Source: an uncultured Blautia sp.
Lineage (GTDB): Bacteria; Bacillota; Clostridia; Lachnospirales; Lachnospiraceae
Direction: 5' to 3'
Length of the DNA stretch: 64,000 nt
Assembly: GCA_934394545.1 (NCBI GenBank)
Contig: CAKRRG010000004.1
Coordinates: forward strand, 32,813-96,812
Part shown: positions 61,667-64,000 of the stretch, in pieces
Layout of the letters: every line of letters begins with the position of its first letter
How positions within the stretch are numbered: the first letter of the stretch is position 1
Notes under the pieces: generated by a model
Told to the model about the DNA's origin: nothing
Databases searched by the model: none
The model's input: the letters and a program-made list of their open reading frames with translations, nothing else
Translations under genes and position numbers: made by a program

Positions 61667-62203
61667 ATGAGTTACATAACCACATACACGAGAAAACATT
61701 TTGATCCGGTACATCCGGAAGCGGAGAAAATTGATATTCTGGACATTGCACATGCGCTGCCGCTGATCTGTCGGGGAAATGGACATGTGAGTTCTTTCTG
61801 GTCTGTCGGGGAGCATTGTATTTGCTGCGCGAAGGAGGCGCTGGGGCGAGGCTATTCCAAGCGTCAGGCATTGGCATGCCTTTTGCATGATGCAAGTGAA
61901 TGCTATATGTCAGATGTGCCGCGTCCGCTGAAGCAGGAGATGCCACGGTACCGGGAAGTGGAAGATCAGCTTTTGCAGGTGATTTATGAGAAGTTTCTGG
62001 GAAGTAATCTGACAGACGAGGAAGGCCGGCGATTGAAAGAAATCGATGATGACCTTCTTTGGTATGATTTAGAGGTTCTTCTGGAAGACAAACAGTCAGG
62101 GGAGGCTCCGAAACTGCATTTTGAACTGGATTATACAGTGCGGCCGTTTGCAGCGGTGGAACAGGAATATCTGGAAATATTTAAAGAATTATATAATGAG
62201 TAG
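61667..62203 (+). CDS. HD-domain phosphohydrolase (YfbR-like)
   Basis: 178 residues. Metal ligands His40/His50 region (NGHVSSFWSVGEHC), the HD pair His74-Asp75 (LLHDASECYMSDVP) and a late Asp (IDDDLLWYD) match HD hydrolases related to the 5'-deoxynucleotidase YfbR. Likely removes phosphate from nucleotides or a similar small molecule. AAAGGAGGCATCCT precedes the ATG. Confidence 0.87.
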   Translation: MSYITTYTRKHFDPVHPEAEKIDILDIAHALPLICRGNGHVSSFWSVGEHCICCAKEALGRGYSKRQALACLLHDASECYMSDVPRPLKQEMPRYREVEDQLLQVIYEKFLGSNLTDEEGRRLKEIDDDLLWYDLEVLLEDKQSGEAPKLHFELDYTVRPFAAVEQEYLEIFKELYNE

Positions 62204-62275
62204 ACAAGTTGATTAAACACGCTCAAAGAAAATATAGCAATATGGCAGAATACAGAAAAAGGAGAAACTTATATT

Positions 62276-62497
62276 ATGGGAAAAATCATTGAGTTATCAT
62301 CTGTGCTGGAAAAAGAGGAAAAATTACAGCAGGTGGCAGATTACATGGAAGAGCTGAAGAACCAGTTTTCCGAGCTGATCCAGGAGTATGAAGATGATGG
62401 AGTGGATGACAGAAAGCTTGATACGCTGACTGAGGCTCTGGATGCATTGGAGGATGCATATGAAATGGTGTGTGAGGTTACAGAAAGCGAGATTTAA
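62276..62497 (+). CDS. Small acidic helical protein
   Basis: 73 residues, very acidic and fully helical in pattern (EKEEKLQQVADYMEELKNQF, LDTLTEALDALEDAYEMVCE). Likely a short coiled coil. Start supported by AAAAGGAGAAACTTATATT. Function unknown; its own ribosome site and codon use argue that it is real. Confidence 0.7.
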   Translation: MGKIIELSSVLEKEEKLQQVADYMEELKNQFSELIQEYEDDGVDDRKLDTLTEALDALEDAYEMVCEVTESEI

Positions 62498-62550
62498 CCG
62501 AATCGAGTAAGCCCCCGCTTGGCATCTGAAAAATAAATCCCAAAAACCTA

Positions 62551-62579
62551 TTGACATAGTGGGTTAATAGTGGTATTAT
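62551..62579 (+). promoter_or_regulatory. cysK promoter
   Basis: TTGACA (62551-62556), a 17-base spacer and TATTAT (62574-62579), near consensus. The -35 lies in ATTGACATAGTGGG, which recurs at the larE promoter with one change. Confidence 0.8.
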
Positions 62580-62678
62580 CCATTTAACAAATAAATAACC
62601 AAGTAAATCAATAAGAAATAAGGACAATTGATTCTGGAGAAGGAAACAGGCGATTCGCCGGGAAAGGAATGGATAGAT

Positions 62679-63608
62679 ATGGCATACTATAAGGGAACAC
62701 TTGGATTAATCGGAAACACCCCACTTGTAGAGGTTACAAATATTGAGAAGGAGCTTGGGCTGGAAGCTACTGTTCTTGTAAAATTGGAATACTTTAATCC
62801 GGCAGGAAGCGTTAAGGACAGAATTGCCAAGGCTATGATCGAGGATGCAGAGCAGAAGGGAATCTTGAAGGAAGGTTCCGTAATCATCGAGCCAACTTCT
62901 GGAAATACAGGAATCGGTCTTGCGTCTATTGCAGCAGCTAAGGGCTACAGAATTATTCTTACCATGCCGGAGACTATGAGTGTTGAGCGTAGAAACATTC
63001 TGAAGGCATACGGTGCAGAGCTTGTTCTTACAGATGGAACCAAGGGAATGAAGGGCGCTATTGCCAAGGCAAGTGAGCTTGCAGCAGAGATTCCAAACAG
63101 CTTTATTCCGGGACAGTTTGTGAACCCGGCGAACCCGGCAGTACACAAGGCTACTACAGGTCCGGAGATTTGGAAGGACACTGAGGGAAAGGTTGATATC
63201 TTCATCGCAGGTGTTGGTACAGGTGGAACTCTTACAGGAACAGGTGAGTATCTGAAAGAGCAGAACCCGGATGTGAAGATTGTAGCACTTGAGCCAGCTA
63301 CCTCTCCGGTATTATCTGAGGGAAAAGCAGGCCCGCATAAGATCCAGGGAATCGGCGCCGGTTTTGTTCCGGATGTTCTGAATACCAAGGTTTATGATGA
63401 GATTTATAAAGCAGAGGCTGATGAGGCATTTGCCACAGCGAAGCTTCTTGCACACAAAGAAGGAATCCTGGTTGGAATCTCTTCCGGTGCTGCATTAAGC
63501 GCTGCAATTAATTATGCGAAGAAACCTGAGAACAAGGGAAAAGTGATCGTAGCACTTCTTCCGGATACTGGTGACAGATATTATTCTACACCGCTGTTCA
63601 CCGAGTAA
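62679..63608 (+). CDS. cysK: Cysteine synthase (O-acetylserine sulfhydrylase)
   Basis: 309 residues from the ATG at 62679 (AAAGGA upstream), the usual CysK length; an upstream TTG frame extension is not needed. PLP lysine in [11 protein letters not shown], substrate loop [21 protein letters not shown] phosphate loop and ISSGAAL are all standard. Makes cysteine from O-acetylserine and sulfide. Confidence 0.95.
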   Translation: MAYYKGTLGLIGNTPLVEVTNIEKELGLEATVLVKLEYFNPAGSVKDRIAKAMIEDAEQKGILKEGSVIIEPTSGNTGIGLASIAAAKGYRIILTMPETMSVERRNILKAYGAELVLTDGTKGMKGAIAKASELAAEIPNSFIPGQFVNPANPAVHKATTGPEIWKDTEGKVDIFIAGVGTGGTLTGTGEYLKEQNPDVKIVALEPATSPVLSEGKAGPHKIQGIGAGFVPDVLNTKVYDEIYKAEADEAFATAKLLAHKEGILVGISSGAALSAAINYAKKPENKGKVIVALLPDTGDRYYSTPLFTE

Positions 63609-63630
63609 TTTCTATATTATAAAGAAAATA

Positions 63631-63685
63631 AAAGGACTGTCGCAAGTGACTGCTTCAAGAAAGCATTTCACTCCGACAGTCCTTT
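63631..63685 (+). terminator. Rho-independent terminator after cysK
   Basis: AAAGGACTGTCG (63631-63642) pairs perfectly with CGACAGTCCTTT (63674-63685), followed by TTC, with a 31-base loop. Confidence 0.85.
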
Positions 63686-63734
63686 TTCTGAGAAAGGATA
63701 TCTTATACTTAAACCTCAGTTCAACTAATCCGAT

Positions 63735-63763
63735 TGACATACTGGGGCTTCTATAGTAACATG
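63735..63763 (+). promoter_or_regulatory. larE promoter
   Basis: TTGACA (63735-63740), a 17-base spacer and TAACAT (63758-63763). The -35 box sits in ATTGACATACTGGG, shared with cysK. Confidence 0.6.
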
Positions 63764-63806
63764 AACCCACCAAATAGTATCCAACTTGTCAAAGGAGAAT
63801 AATCAA

Positions 63807-64000
63807 ATGAGTGAAATCACTGCAACCAAAGAACAGCAGAATAAATACGAAAACCTGAAAGAATATTTACGCAGTCTTGGCAGCGTGGCCGTAGCTTTTT
63901 CCAGTGGTGTGGATTCCACATTTCTGTTGAAAACTGCCCACGATGTACTGGGAGATAAATGTCTGGCAATCACTGCCATGTCCTGTTCTTTTCCAAAGAG
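63807..64000 (+). CDS. larE: LarE-like sulfur transferase, cut by window end
   Basis: Only the first 64 codons are present. The PP-loop SSGVDSTFLLKTAHDVLGD in the right place and the N-terminal KYENLKEYLRSLG helix match LarE, the ATP-dependent sacrificial sulfur donor for the nickel-pincer cofactor of lactate racemase. The usual SGGVDST is SSGVDST here. AAAGGAGAATAATCAA precedes the ATG. Placed after cysteine synthase; other PP-loop ATPases cannot be fully ruled out from this fragment. Confidence 0.75.
   Translation, partial: MSEITATKEQQNKYENLKEYLRSLGSVAVAFSSGVDSTFLLKTAHDVLGDKCLAITAMSCSFPK

Noticed and set aside
63571-63756. 61-codon ORF after cysK
   Set aside because: It overlaps the cysK end and the terminator and has no ribosome site.

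Overview
The window looks like a chromosome segment of a gut Clostridia (Bacillota), most likely family Lachnospiraceae. The support is moderate GC with AT-rich intergenic DNA, strong AGGAGG-type ribosome sites, lipobox lipoproteins with no outer-membrane assembly genes, ECF transport, HD-GYP/GGDEF signalling, arylsulfate sulfotransferases of the type known from gut Eubacterium, and a LarE start. No rRNA, tRNA, CRISPR array, integrase, transposase or relaxase gene was recognised.

Region 1 (1-4432) holds an Hsp70-type chaperone cut by the window edge, a transglutaminase-like protein, a metallophosphoesterase, an HTH regulator and the 3' remnant of a TerY-like VWA gene. It closes with a strong terminator.

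Region 2 (4510-17235) is one uninterrupted rightward operon of about 14 genes and the most unusual part of the window. It starts with a 27-codon ORF behind a perfect Shine-Dalgarno sequence. It then encodes two unknown soluble proteins, a large coiled-coil membrane protein, an OmpA-domain lipoprotein, a 54-residue membrane peptide, a DNA/RNA nonspecific-endonuclease-like protein, a TraD/VirD4-like ATPase, a P-loop-less relative of it, an M48 membrane protease, two more unknowns (one a possible dead AAA+ protein), a second TraG/VirD4-like ATPase, a ClpP-like protease and a membrane VWA protein. Conjugation-type ATPases occur here without relaxase, VirB4 or mating-pore genes. I infer a cell-envelope machine (export, defence or competition) that I do not recognise as a described system.

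Region 3 (17373-19785) is turnover DNA: an AAA-ATPase/PD-(D/E)XK gene and two decayed genes. A NosR/NapH-like FMN-binding ferredoxin membrane protein follows (19824-21455).

Region 4 (21518-44614) is a 23-kb sugar-catabolism island. It contains a ROK regulator, an operon of PfkB kinase, Rpe/AlsE-like epimerase, SIS-type hexuloisomerase, DUF4432 protein and D-lyxose isomerase-like cupin; a divergent aldolase-DhaL-DhaK operon; a DeoR regulator; a ribose/galactose-type ABC transporter with a VOC protein and two PfkB kinases; and a GntR regulator divergent from a second module of PfkB kinase, class II aldolase, complete ABC transporter and aldo/keto reductase. The DhaK-like protein lacks the His that binds dihydroxyacetone covalently, so its substrate is probably different. 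The true sugars cannot be named from sequence alone.

Region 5 (44728-64000) is mostly housekeeping and signalling: a membrane HD-GYP/GGDEF protein; a two-component system in one operon with two arylsulfate sulfotransferases and a repeat-bearing lipoprotein; an ECF transporter with a UPF0397 S component; a HigB/HigA-ImmA toxin-antitoxin pair; an M28 aminopeptidase; a methyltransferase; an HD hydrolase; cysteine synthase; and the start of larE. The cysK and larE promoters share a 14-bp element.
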